64,000 nt of DNA from Crambe crambe (taxonomy: Eukaryota; Porifera; Demospongiae; Poecilosclerida; Crambeidae). Each line of letters begins with the position of its first letter. Position 1 is the first letter of the stretch. A program made the position numbers and the translations under genes. Positions 47,601-58,620 of the stretch are shown piece after piece. The stretch spans positions 3,348,001 through 3,412,000 of the forward strand of contig OZ004595.1 in the NCBI GenBank assembly GCA_963924555.1, in the 5' to 3' direction. The notes beneath the pieces were generated by a model. It made no database searches. It saw only the letters and a list, made by a program, of their open reading frames with translations, and was not told where the DNA came from.

Positions 47601-50600
47601 ATGGCCAAAGTGCCAGATTAAGGGGGTCAGCTAGCAAGACTGACACTTATGGTTGCATGGTTACCTTTTGCTGTGCCTGTCCATGAACTAACATTCGCTG
47701 CATGTTGGAGAAACACTTGAGGCTGTTGTTCATGACGGCCACCATGTTTTCTGCCACATTACGCAGAGAATCCAACACCTATGTATATGTGTATATGTGA
47801 AATCATGTCCAAATCATCAACAATCAACATTTTCCTCTTGATAGTAAACATTTGGATCTGCATAAGTCGTGGACTAGTCTCTAATTGTGCTAGTCTCAGA
47901 ACTGTTGCTTTAGAGTGATTTTCTTCATTTATGATTGATGTAACACGTACATGATTACACCCTTCCCTCATCAATTGGGCACCCCTTCCTCCATCCCTTC
48001 CGCACTCCTTACCTTTGTACATATGTACTACCCACCTCACCCACTCCACTATCACCCACTCCACCATCACCCATCACCCACTCCACCATAACCCGTTCCA
48101 CCATCATCTACTCCATCACCCACTCTACCTACCATCAACCTGCTACCATCATCTACCACCCACTCTACCATCACCCACTCCACCATTCAGTATGCTGAAA
48201 TTCATTTTAGGGGTACACAAGGAAATAAGGAGGGTTAAACATAATATGGAGGGTCAAACATATGGAGGGGGTTAACATATGGAGGGGTAACATATGGAGG
48301 GGGTACATATGGAGGGGGGTTAAACATATGGAGGGGGGGTACACATACATTCACATATCATGTGGCTTATTAGTTACATAAGCAGCCCCACGGGGAAAAC
48401 ATACTGGAAAGCATAACTTTAGAGCCTGTCCAGTTGTTTAAAAGATACTGCAGATTGGGAACCATTGCTGGGAATCCCAAAGAAAGGAGAGCAATGCTTC
48501 CCAAAAGAAACTGGACAAGTCATAATCAAGACTCAATACATAAGTATCCATAAACCACCACCTTCCCAAAATAATACATGTAGTAGAGTGAGAAGTTATC
48601 ATTATACGTTTATTTTTATAGATATCGAAAATATCCTTATCCAGTTGTATGTCCTCATGCATACATATATATCATACAATGTTACATACATATGTATCCC
48701 ACAGGGTCAAGCAACTACAATTCCATCACACACACTATGATAGGGACTCCTAAGGATGCCCTTGACAACTTCTCTGTCCTGAGGACAATAAAGACATTTG
48801 ACCTGGTACTTTTATCACACTCAGGGGCCATACATAGTAAGCTACACTAAATTGCACAGAAGTTCTGTCAATACCTGAGGAAGTTGATTTCCAAGGATGT
48901 CTTGCTGTAATCCATTGGTCTGACCTATGACAACCAAGTACTCTGCCTTCCCCTCTTCCATTCTCTTGCTGAGCACTGTCTCTCTCTCATAGAGTTTGTT
49001 GCCCGGTGCAGGGTTCCATGAATCACCACTCTCCTGGTATATGGCCAGCAGAGACCCCTCCCACTCAGAAGTGAAACTATGACAACAGAGTAAACAGACA
49101 TCCTTTGTCACAGTGCTAGTACAGAGGATTGCAGGTTGGTTGAGGGAGAAGATTTTTGCTTATTGACATAGCTAATATACCACTAGCCATTGTTCAGAAC
49201 AATAGCTGGTGGCCTCTTACGTAAACAAGCAAAGTCTTCTCCCTCTGCAGTCCTCTGTAGTGGGATCTGCTACCACATAAACAACCTCTATACGCTAATG
49301 TATGTTCATGTGATATTCTCAAGTCCTTAATTAAATTGCTCTACTTGCAGAGCAGTACAGCAACAATACTGATTTTTTTTTTTAAAAGGTGTTCTCACTT
49401 AAGGTTATGGTATAATGTGTTTTCTCATGAATAATTCATGAGTTGAGGCGTGCTGGCAATAATTATTCATGAGCAACCATTATACAGTAACCTACACAAA
49501 CCAAATCACACTAGGGAGTCCACATGATATAAGGCTTTCAGCCCACTCATACGTATGGTAAGAATGCACACCTCACACCTTACACATGAATACGTACCTG
49601 TGGTACTTATCTCTTGTCTTCAGGAGTACATTTCTAGCATTGCTATAGTCCTTGATCACCTTCCTCCCATCTTGGACGAGGCTGTGGAATCTCTTCTCTA
49701 AGTCCACCAGCATGTAAACCTGCAGCGGCTGCAGAGCCTGCTGTTCCAGGGTTGAAGCCACACGAGACACATGCATTGCTTCAGCTGCCAGCTGCTCCTT
49801 GATACTACTCCAATGGGTCTCCAGGGGACTATATAATGAAATTAACACAAAACCTCACTTTATTGTAAGTGCCTTGCTTTTTAATTAAAGAGTCTAAGCT
49901 TTATCACTTTAGGAGGGTGTAGAATTGATTGCAGTTATTTAGTCAAGGGTACTTGAAAAAGGAACAAATTCAAAAATAGAGTTATAGAACTCGTAATTAT
50001 AATAGCTGCATGGATCAGTTAAATATCAGTTTACTACACATACGGTTACTCAAGATTTTTGTCCTATTATCAACAATTAAGCATTGAAATGGTATGTAAG
50101 ACCACGACACAACGGCATCTACTTTCACATTCAGTGATGAATGTGGTCATTAGATCTAGGTACCTAGTCCACACACAAACCACTTCCCCAACGTTATCAA
50201 TGTGAAAAACCAAATTCCAAAACCACCAATTTCTAGCCCTGAATGGAAATTCAAGATTCTTGTTCTTGCACAGCCCACATGGTTGTGAGTTCTCCCCCTA
50301 AATTTGCAGGATCAAGGCCACTAGCGATCTTGAGGTGTGTATGAACCTATACACACCCTGGACTCTCCTTACCCATCAAATTTCAGCTGCCTGATGTGGG
50401 TGTCCTCGTGAAGGTTCTGTGTCATTTTCTGAATGGCCTTGACATGATCTTTGTCGACACTGACTTTCTTCTTCAAAACTGACAGCAAAAGCTAATCATG
50501 AACACAGAAAAGATCATAATTCGATAATTATACAGTACAACAAACATAATGTGGTGCATACTGAAAGCTAAACTTGACAGCTGCCATTTGTGGCATATTG

Positions 50601-52435
50601 AAAGTTGAGAAATTACACACTAACACAATCCCTTGCTGTGCATGTGACCATGTAACACAATCCCTTGCTGTGCATGTGACCATGCAACACAATCCCTTGC
50701 TGTGCATGTGACCATGTAACACAATCCCTTGCTGTGCATGTGACCATGCAACACAATCCCTTGCTGTGCATGTGACCATGTAACACAATCCCTTGCTGTG
50801 CATGTGACCATGCAACACAATCCCTTGCTGTGCATGTGACCATCCCTTGCTGTACATGTGACCATGCAACAGAATCCCTTGTTGTGCATGTGACCATGCA
50901 TGGGGTGCATAATGCAGCGTAATGTCCCATGGCCAGTAACTACATAATTAATGGGACATCCTTGGAATGTGGTTTCTTATATGGGTTGAAAAAAAAGAAC
51001 ATTTAATAACACCAGCTTGGCATCCCATAAAATAATCTTACATACTATTATGTATACATATGCAGTACCTGGTAATCTCGTAGCTAGAGCTAATAGAGGA
51101 ATTTATCAGACAAAGGCAAGAAATGACCGGCTAAATGGGAGGATTGGCTAGGGAATGTCCTGTCATGGAATAGTATCAAGTCATGATGCTTTGTATGTAA
51201 TAACACAATATCATATCAACTCCTCCATCTATTGTTTGTCAATTATCCGATGCCAAGTCTCCAGTGTTTGGTAATTTAAGGCAAATTGGACTCCATTCAT
51301 AAGACCATCTTTTGTTGAGATGCTTCTTCATAGATGAAGCTCTAGCAAGATCAGGACTTGGCATCAAACCTGGTAGTGCACTGTCACACCACAGCCGATC
51401 AGTGCATGTACATAATTATGTAAAGCATTTCTCTTCTAGTACAAATGATTCCCGGCATTGATCGAGAGAGCTAATGGTGATTAAGATCTTGATGGATATG
51501 CAGAATCTTTGCAACTCAAATTGTTGTAATAGAGCTATATTGCTGTGGTCCAGGCCTATTGCTCTACTTTGCTACTACTTCCAAATAAGAGATTCTGCAA
51601 AACCCTCACATTACTGATACTCCACAGCAACTTCCATAGCAATCAGACAAAGTACATAAGTGCAGGGTATGCTACATAAACACAGCATGTAGGCACTTAT
51701 GTATGTAGGTCCATTATAATTACTAACTCACTTTTGACTGTCTTGTGATCTCATCTATACGAACCTGCACCTGCTCAAAGTGTTCCTAAAATGGTGTAAA
51801 TCATCATCAAACTCATACCCTACTTTATATAGTAACAGTATTCTTTTCACCATCACACCAGAGGTGATTAATAATTAACCTAGCTGTACATGCTCCGCCT
51901 CAATTTACACTACAAAGGTGGCTGGTCCATATTTAACCTGAGAAAGTGTGCATCAAAGGTTCTACTTTTTCTCACACCAAATATGGAAAAGTCTAATGCT
52001 AAGGACTGTAAGGTAAAGCAAGGGTAATTCCAAACGGTGGGGTAATACCGAATGGTTCAAATATTTCGAAACTCCTCAAACTTATGAGCTCTATTTGGAA
52101 ACATACATTCTATTATTATATCCTCCAACTTTGAGCTCTAAAGTCTCAGTAGTTTCAGATATTTGAACTGTTTGGAATTACCCCGCCTTTCAGAATTTCC
52201 TCACTTTACCTTACTGTAGAACCAGCTTTTTTGGAAATGACAAAAAGATCTGAGATCACTGAATGAACACTTGCATAGTAGCTGAAGGCCTCTCACTACA
52301 AGAATGCTCACTCTAACTATACACTTTGCCTGCTAATCAGTTCTTTTTCTCTCATCCCCATGCAGATTCACTCACCAGGACGCTCTGACCCTCGTCCTTC
52401 AGCGAAAGGTAACTCCTCCTCCTATTGGTTGACAT
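44677..52435 (-). CDS. F-BAR and RhoGAP domain protein, complete
   Basis: Eleven exons on the minus strand: 52435-52376, 51785-51732, 50491-50373, 49828-49598, 49076-48875, 47778-47665, 47375-47256, 46139-45938, 45581-45425, 45191-45065 and 44928-44677. Together 1638 nt, 545 aa, phases consistent. Residues ~1-290 are helical and fit an F-BAR domain (for example LETHWSSIKEQLAAEAMHVS, LQPLQVYMLVDLEKRF, SNARNVLLKTRDKYHR), which binds curved membrane. A Q-rich linker spans ~330-365. The RhoGAP domain (~368-530) has CLEYLQQPLALKEEGLFRVS with the arginine finger at R394, NNVSGLLKMHLRER with the conserved Lys at 437, and AENKMTSHTLGIACGLSLFP. The invariant Asn of the usual PNL motif is replaced near S514, so GAP activity may be reduced. 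There is no SH3 or zinc finger, unlike srGAP or GMIP. The stop codon is ~150 bp before the MINDY ATG. Confidence 0.9.
45679..45822. mobile_element. Short MITE with CTCCCTCTAATC ends
   Basis: ACTCCCTCTAATCAGGAC at about 45680 is mirrored by GGCCAGATTAGAGGGAGTCC at about 45803-45822, with a further internal CCCTCTAATCAGGACAC. It lies in intron 8 of the RhoGAP gene, close to exon 9. Confidence 0.65.
48025..48345. repeat. Two adjacent short-unit repeats
   Basis: 48030-48190 is built from CACCCACTCCACCAT-like 15-bp phrases. 48240-48345 is built from AACATATGGAGGGG-like 14-bp phrases. Both lie in intron 5 of the RhoGAP gene. Confidence 0.8.
50620..50905. repeat. 32-bp minisatellite, about 8-9 copies
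   Basis: The unit is approximately AACACAATCCCTTGCTGTGC then ATGTGACCATGY. The base before AACACAATC alternates between T and C in successive copies, which indicates a 64-bp higher-order unit. It lies in intron 3 of the RhoGAP gene. The long minus-strand frames through it are by-products of the repeat. Confidence 0.95.
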
Positions 52436-53336
52436 TGTAGATAGACCCTTCTAGATTCTATGCACACACACTCAGATATATCAGAGCCATATGATGGAAT
52501 GGGCGGGGCCGACATGTTGCAGTTAAATAGCTAGTGCGCGCATGCGTACGCCACGCCCATGATCGATCGATATAATTATATCGATAAAAAAATAAAAAAT
52601 AAAAAATAAAAATCGATATTCCCGTGCGGTACGGGATCCCGGGCCGCGGGATATATGCATATGATCCACCCATCGGATTTCCACACTTTACCCACAATCT
52701 AATACATACAAACCTCCTCCTCTGATCCTCCATACCCTCCTACAAGAGCAAGTCAAATCAGCAACCACCATCATGGAATAGGCATAGGAGAAAGAGAGAC
52801 AGAGAAATGAAAAGATGAAACCCAAGCTCATGGCTCCTCCCCCAATATGAAATGAAGGTGGGAGGGGCATATTCTTTAAGAGCAATCTCCCTATTGCATA
52901 TAGATAGCAACCAGGTTATAGATCATAATTGGTTGGGATGAAAACAAGAAAGTGAAAGAGGTAGGTGTGTGTGGTAGATGACATACTAAGTGGGGGAAGG
53001 AAGACTGTAGTCAGGTCTTCATTTACAGAAATTATCAAGGGACACAAAATTGAGTGTTGACACCTAGCTATTCATTCAGTAAGATTGTACTAACTCAACC
53101 CATAGCAAATGCACAAGGGTTACAGTACTTAGTGGTGTGTGTCCACCATACTGCCAGTAGTGATTAGAACGCTTCAATTTCAACCTTAACAACATCTTAA
53201 ATTGAATGCATTCGCTTGATGACACTTCTTAGAGCAATAGCTAGTTGACTGAAATATGAGCTCATAGCTGTATTTATTGTTGAAGCATATTTGTTCCCCT
53301 TCCCTCACCCTCACTAACCTCACTCAGCTGTTGCAG
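52436..53336. other. Upstream region of the RhoGAP gene
   Basis: Presumed promoter side of the minus-strand RhoGAP gene. It contains a GATCGATCGATATAATTATATCGAT palindromic patch at 52560-52590 and an (AAAAAT)n tract at 52586-52612. No core promoter element can be named with confidence and no gene was recognised. Confidence 0.4.
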
Positions 53337-53434
53337 GATGTGAGGGATTGGTATAAGTCTGTGAGTGTGGGTATTAGTCTCAATATCCCCATCCCTCCCT
53401 TTCTTTGTCTCCCAAGCAATGCATGTATTTGCAG

Positions 53435-53615
53435 GTCTGGGAAAGCAACACTGGTCCTTGGCTACGACGACTCCAAGCGTCTGTATGATTGTGATGGGAG
53501 TAACCCATATTTGGAGATAGGATCTGGACTTGCACTCAAAATCCCAATAAATTTGGAGGCCTCACTTCAAGACACCTGCCATGATGTGAACAAGATGATC
53601 CTCTCCCTACGAATG
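53435..53615 (+). CDS. Possible internal exon of an unknown plus-strand gene
   Basis: A stretch bounded by TTTGCAG (acceptor) and GTATGT (donor) is open for 60 codons in one frame. It encodes SGKATLVLGYDDSKRLYDCD and later LKIPINLEASLQDTCHDVNK. The same frame is open back to 53277. No domain is recognised and no matching neighbouring exon was found. A possible 24-nt upstream exon at 53337-53360 does not match in phase. It could be a gene fragment or chance. Confidence 0.3.
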
Positions 53616-53699
53616 GTATGTCTGTTTATACATACATTGTACATTACTATTTTATGTCAATTACTCTCTTGCATGCAGCACTACTGGACTTGAGGACAG

Positions 53700-54860
53700 C
53701 ATAGGCAGTGGAACAGGTCAGGCCAGTCAGGCCTAGGGCTGACAAACAATTATTAGCTATCACAAAAGAAGATGCAAATTGTAGAGCTTCAGTTGTCTGA
53801 GGGATTACAATTCAAAAATTTCAGGCCTGACCAATCAAATCTTGCTTCCAATACCTCTGATTGTGACGAAATAGTGTGCACTAAACACTTTCATTTTTAC
53901 TGTGTAGGGATACTTTATAGGGACATTACCCCACCCATTTCTGGTGGATACCCACACCTATTACACACACCATCACCAGATTCGTTTCTATTCCACACCT
54001 TTAGCTACATATCCCCCATCTCTCCTCAAGCCCCCCCCCCCTCCTTTGACCTAACAAATGTTTCATCAAGAGAGCAGTTGAAAAGGAAAGTCCAGCAGTG
54101 CGTCCTTCATGATCAAGTACATACATAGACATACATTGTGGCCTAAATATCAGAGCATTACATGCTCAGCATTGAAGGCTTATGTTGAAATTAAGAGTGC
54201 ACCCATTGACATTTCTACCCTTGATTTTAACTTTGGATCCTTCATTTTAATGGCAATGTTATATGTAGCTACAATGCATGCTGCACACTATAGATAGGAT
54301 CATACGTAGGAAGGCATATGCAGCTGCATGAGTCAGCTCAGAGTCTAGCTAGCTGCATCACGACCTTTAATCACAACTGTGGCCTCTCCACTTAAATTTT
54401 GCTTCCTACTTGTATGGCCTTGATAGAGTGTACATATTCTGAGCATAACAGTAAACTGTTCATTTGAGTGTATCTAAGATAGCACACATTTTTATAGCTA
54501 ACAGTATAAGAGTGTGTAGCAATAACCATAGCAAACTAGCTAGTTCCATACATGGATTGTAGACTCGTTGTTGTTGCTGCTTATTCCTTTTAGTTTGGCC
54601 TCAGGAGATATATCAGGAGGTTAAAGAGATGACCTGTCCCACATAGTACCTCACTAACTCTGCTGGCCAGTGCAAATGTGGTGTACGATTAAGAAACCAT
54701 GTGATATGTAAGCCAAGAAAGAAAGTTGCTATGGATGCCTGGCTGTGTATGTCTTTGAGTTATGGTAATAAAAGTAAAGTCACAGCTGCAGGAAATTGTA
54801 TATAGCTGTATACAGTCCTCAACAATGATTTTCATTGAGCAGCCCATCTCTGTGACGGAG
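53700..54860. other. Intergenic gap
   Basis: No gene or repeat family recognised. A C-run is present at about 54030-54040. Short ORFs on both strands have no detectable similarity to domains I know. Confidence 0.4.
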
Positions 54861-54866
54861 TTGGAT

Positions 54867-56135
54867 AACTTCACTTGCAGCTGGTTAAGCGAACTGGCAG
54901 TCACTGCAGGAATCAGTCACATGGAGTTGCTGTGCTATCCTACAGGTATGAGTGTGTGGAATATTTGGGGAGTATCTATGGATGGCTGCTTTATTTCACC
55001 CTCATACTTGTTCCAGTCACATTATTCTTCCTCATCATTATACCCTGCAACATTCGTGCAACAGCAGCCCACATGAATGCATTCATATGCACTGTACAGA
55101 TCACACTCTATGGCATCAATGGTCTAATAAGTGGAGTTCATACAAGCTTTGATAAATTTGCTGTGACACTAGTGGGCATTTGGAATTTAAGTATACCTTC
55201 CCTCCATTCTGCATTGATAAAAACTACTCAACTCTGAGAGTATTATCATTTGGCTACATCAATCCCTTCTATCCATTAGCTCTTCTGATAATCACGTATA
55301 TTTGCATTGAGTTATATGACAAGAACTACCGACTGTTCAGAGCAGTTTGGCTACCTTTTAGATTATGTCTGTCTTTCATTCAGAAGCATTTGTCTGTAAA
55401 ATTTCACATAAATGCTAAATTGAATGTCTTGAATGTATTTGCTACTTTCATCGTCTTAGCCTACTGCAAGATATTGTACACAAATTTCGCTTTCTTAGTC
55501 CTACACAGCTTTATGAGAGCAATGGATATTCGAGTGGAACACAATATACTCTTTACAATGCTTCAGCGCTGTACCTTGGAAAAGAGCATAAACTTTACTT
55601 TATCCTGGCCATTATTGTGCTCCTGGTCTTCAATATCTTTCCAATTACTTTTGTATCCCACAAAATTGTTTCAAAAGTTACTCAATTGCTTCCCCCCGAA
55701 TGCGTTGGGATTACCTTCACATATTCATGGACTTCTTTCAAGGGTGTTACAAAAATGGAACTAATAACACTCTGGACTATCGTTACTTTGCTGGACTTTA
55801 CCTCCTCATTAGATTCATACACCACATCAGTATAATACTACAGTGATTGGACGTACACCATCACTAGTATTCTTTCCCTGACTATCTCAATTCTGTTTGG
55901 AGTTTTATGACCATACAGAAATGATTTCTATAACAGATTAGATGTATGTTCTTTGGATTGCTAACATTGGGCATCGTATGTGTACTATGCAACAAATTCA
56001 TCATCCATCTACGAAATTTTTCAGTCATATTATAATGATTGCAGTGTCCTACACACTGTTGATACTACTACAGAACTTGATATTAATAGTGTGTCCACAA
56101 AGTCTCATAGTTAAACTTAAAATAATTCTTTAAGT
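54867..56135 (+). pseudogene. C-terminal multi-pass membrane region of a sponge/cnidarian-type receptor family, frameshifted
   Basis: The sense passes through at least three frames. First CVEYLGSIYGWLLYFTLILV then PVTLFFLIIIPCNI; after a shift near 55183, FPPFCIDKNYSTLRVLSFGY and ALLIITYICIELYDKNYRLF; after another near 55500, YTLYNASALYLGKEHKLYFI then LAIIVLLVFNIFPI. Further on come FMDFFQGCYKNGTNNTLDYR and YFAGLYLLIRFIHHI. The order (W-Y-x-P-V-T, P-P-F-C, Y-I-C-I-E-L, G-x-E-H, F-Q-G-x-Y-K-x-G-T, D-Y-R) is the membrane-spanning tail of a family I know from sponge and cnidarian predicted proteins, function unknown. The frameshifts make this a pseudogene fragment, and its extracellular part is missing. 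Confidence 0.72.
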
Positions 56136-56150
56136 AATAACACTTAATAC

Positions 56151-56284
56151 TTATTGCACACTCCTGCGTTGAATATCATGATTTATTACTACCCGAGGTG
56201 GGAATATTTCACGAGGCCATAGGCCGAGTGAAATATGCCCAACCGAGGGTAAATCTGATATTCAACAAAGGAGTGTGTAATAAG
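56151..56284. mobile_element. Small palindromic element
   Basis: TTATTGCACACTCCTGCGTT at the left is mirrored by AACAAAGGAGTGTGTAATAA at the right. A second inner pair is GGAATATTTCAC and GTGAAATAT. There is no ORF. It directly abuts the next MITE. Confidence 0.7.
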
Positions 56285-56289
56285 ATATA

Positions 56290-56589
56290 AGGGAAAAAGC
56301 ATTTCGTGAAATGAAAAAAAAGATGTAGGGATGACCACTGCTCAAAAAAGTAAGGAAACAAGAAGGATGGAAATGGGATAAATCTTTGTTCTGTATATCC
56401 AGCCAACAATCCCTACATATATGTCGGGTAGCTTCAGATTATAGTGTAGTAATGTACGTATATGTAGGGATTGTTGGCTGGATATACAGAACAAAGATTG
56501 ATCCCATTTCCATCCTTCTTGTTTCCTTACTTTTTTGAGCAGTGGTCATCCCTACATCTTTTTTTCATTTCACGAAATGCTTTTTCCCT
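56290..56589. mobile_element. Palindromic MITE, copy 2, TSD TATA
   Basis: A 300-bp inverted-repeat element beginning AGGGAAAAAGCATTTC and ending with its complement. It is flanked by identical TATA (56286-56289 and 56590-56593). It matches the 286-bp copy at 16200-16485 over both arms. Confidence 0.85.
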
Positions 56590-56593
56590 TATA

Positions 56594-57400
56594 GAGAAGA
56601 AGAAGAATATAGCGATTTACCTGCTTGCCGTATTTCTGAAACGGTAAGCTCCCTGGTCCTGAAACTTGGTCTGCACATTGTAGTAGGCTCTAGTAGGCTG
56701 GATAATCATTCACAGTAGCTTTTGTTAGGTCTAAGTGGGAGAACTAGAATTTCACTTTAGTATTAGTCTATAGGCGGCGCGCGCGGCCGTCCGATGGACA
56801 CTCTCTGATATATTAAATTCTACAATTTCCAGCCAGGCGGCTACATATGCCGTGTAGGAAGTTGTAATGTGAACCTGTAATACTTACCACGAGGCACTTA
56901 GATAAGCCTATCAGCCCACCAGACCTACAAGCAACTAAGATAAGCCAATGCACTTTGACAAACCGCTGTAGAATTCAATTAAGCTTGCCTAACATCTTCA
57001 GAAATGTCGGCCAAAAACGTTACTAGGCTAGTCTGCGCATGCGTAATCTAGGCGTTGAATAATACCATTGAATATCGAATTATTCAACGGTAACGGACCA
57101 ATCAGATTGCTTGAATCCACGTATATATATAATAATTTTGATTATTAGTTGTACATTGCATAGTGACAGTCTCAAGGTGTAGGTCAAATATAGCTAGCTA
57201 TTAGATGCATTCATTTTTTACTCTCCATACCATTATAGATCACATGACAGAAGTTTGGGATCTTACATAATGCATGCTATAAATGTTTTTGGGAGGGAGA
57301 CAGGGGGAGGAGGGTGGTACAATCACATTATGTTGAAGCCTGAATGTCAGAGTATCTAGGAAGACATCATGCTTGTTTAATAACCTGGTTATCAAATCCC
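56594..57400. other. Dispersed repeats, no gene
   Basis: 56594-56765 is the second copy of the repeat at 16958-17158. 56880-56950 (TACCACGAGGCACTTAGATAAGCC) resembles, inverted, 36145-36380 in MINDY intron 3. The rest shows no recognisable feature. Confidence 0.55.
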
Positions 57401-57717
57401 CCCCCCCCCCCCGCTATGGGCCTGATGTTATAGGTGTACAATAGTTTGTTAAAATGAATTTATATTTAGAAGCAGGTCCATAGCTAACAGTACACATATA
57501 CAGGTGCATATCCTTTGACTAAAGATATACAGTTTACCTATTTTTAAGGGTGGAAGGGGTAAGGGGTATGAGAGGGGGGAGGGGTTATATTGTTATATTG
57601 AGGGTTGCAGCCCATATTCTTGGGGGGGAGGAGGGGGGGGAGAAGGAAGAGATTTAAATTAAGGGTTCCAGCCTATTCTGCCCTAAGTTACGTATAATAA
57701 TAATGTTATGTACTGAC

Positions 57718-57877
57718 TTCTCTAGTATAGTCCTGATACAGGTCATGATGTTAGTGAGTAGTTCCCCCCGTGGGATGAGGGAGGCCTTTAGTTCCCTGAA
57801 GTAGAGTTTCAGAAGACCGGCCACCATGTGGGGGTCCAGTATCCACTTCATAGCCTTGTAGCAGGTCTTCTCTGAGT
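57718..57877 (-). pseudogene. Orphan RhoGAP-domain exon
   Basis: A minus-strand stretch between a CAG acceptor and a GTCAGT donor-like site (160 nt, open frame) encodes KWILDPHMVAGLLKLYFREL followed by KASLIPRGELLTNIM. That is the central RhoGAP helix with the conserved Lys and the R-E-L-x-x-x-L-I-P motif. No exon with the arginine finger or the rest of the domain was found on either side. It is a paralogue of, not a copy of, exon 10 of the RhoGAP gene at 44677-52435 (different phase and sequence). It may be a relic or part of a gene whose other exons I missed. Confidence 0.55.
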
Positions 57878-57879
57878 CT

Positions 57880-58080
57880 GTGGATAACACTGGAGAGGGG
57901 AGGGGTAAAGGAATGGGTGTACAAGTGAAGGTGAGGGGGTGGGATGAGAGAGGATGGTAAGGGGAGGGGTGAGGGTGGAGGGTAGGGTGTGAGGAGGTTG
58001 GAGGAATAGAGCATATATTGGAGGGGGTGGAGGTTTGAAGAGGTAAGGTGAGAGAATGAGAGGTGGAAAAGGAAGTATCT
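57880..58080. repeat. Purine-rich low-complexity tract
   Basis: G/A-rich phrases (GGGTGAGGGTGGAGGGTAGG and the like) cover about 200 bp. The long minus-strand ORFs over it (proline/serine rich) are products of composition. Confidence 0.8.
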
Positions 58081-58209
58081 TTTGATATACGATGATCTCT
58101 GAAAAAAAACTCCTTTTCAATAAGGAAACATGCACAACTATCCAAAGTCACTAGCTGATCATAAATAGCTAGGTATGTAGCTATCATAAAAATGAGACAC
58201 ATTATTGAT

Positions 58210-58620
58210 ATCAAGTTCTGTAGCAGTATCAACAGTGTGTAGGACATTCCAAGAGTATAATATGATCATGACTGAAAATTTTCATAGCTATATGATGTAT
58301 TTGCTACATACGTAGTAAACATCTCTTCTTCCTCTCCTTCTTATTCATCAGCCGAGGAGGCTGTTACACAATAATTATGAACATATATACATTTCCCAAT
58401 GTTAAAAATATATGTACAGTCTAATCTGTTAGCTATAGAAATCCTTTCTGTATGGTCGTAAAACTCAATCCAAACAGAATCGAGAGAGTCAGGGAAAGAA
58501 TAGTTCGAATGACTATGATCTATGACCAATCACTGTGGATTCTAGTATGTGGTTTACGAATCGAACGAGGAGATAAAGCCCAGCAAAGTAGCAATAGTCC
58601 AGAGTGTTGTTAGAGTTAAC
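58210..58620 (-). pseudogene. Inverted partial copy of the multi-pass membrane pseudogene
   Basis: The minus strand encodes NNTLDYCYFAGLYLLVRFVN then H. It continues with sequence resembling 55865-56090, including SYTLLILLQNLI. It matches the end of the 54867-56135 pseudogene but starts abruptly where the foldback element begins at about 58609. Stops and frame changes are present. Confidence 0.65.

Noticed and set aside
50528..50930. Three overlapping ~100-codon minus-strand ORFs with repeated HMHSKGLC
   Set aside because: A 32-bp repeat read in three frames inside a RhoGAP intron, with no domain.
57654..58247. 197-codon minus-strand ORF
   Set aside because: It joins three unrelated things: the end of a membrane pseudogene copy, a purine-rich tract and the RhoGAP exon. 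Only the exon at 57718-57877 shows a domain.
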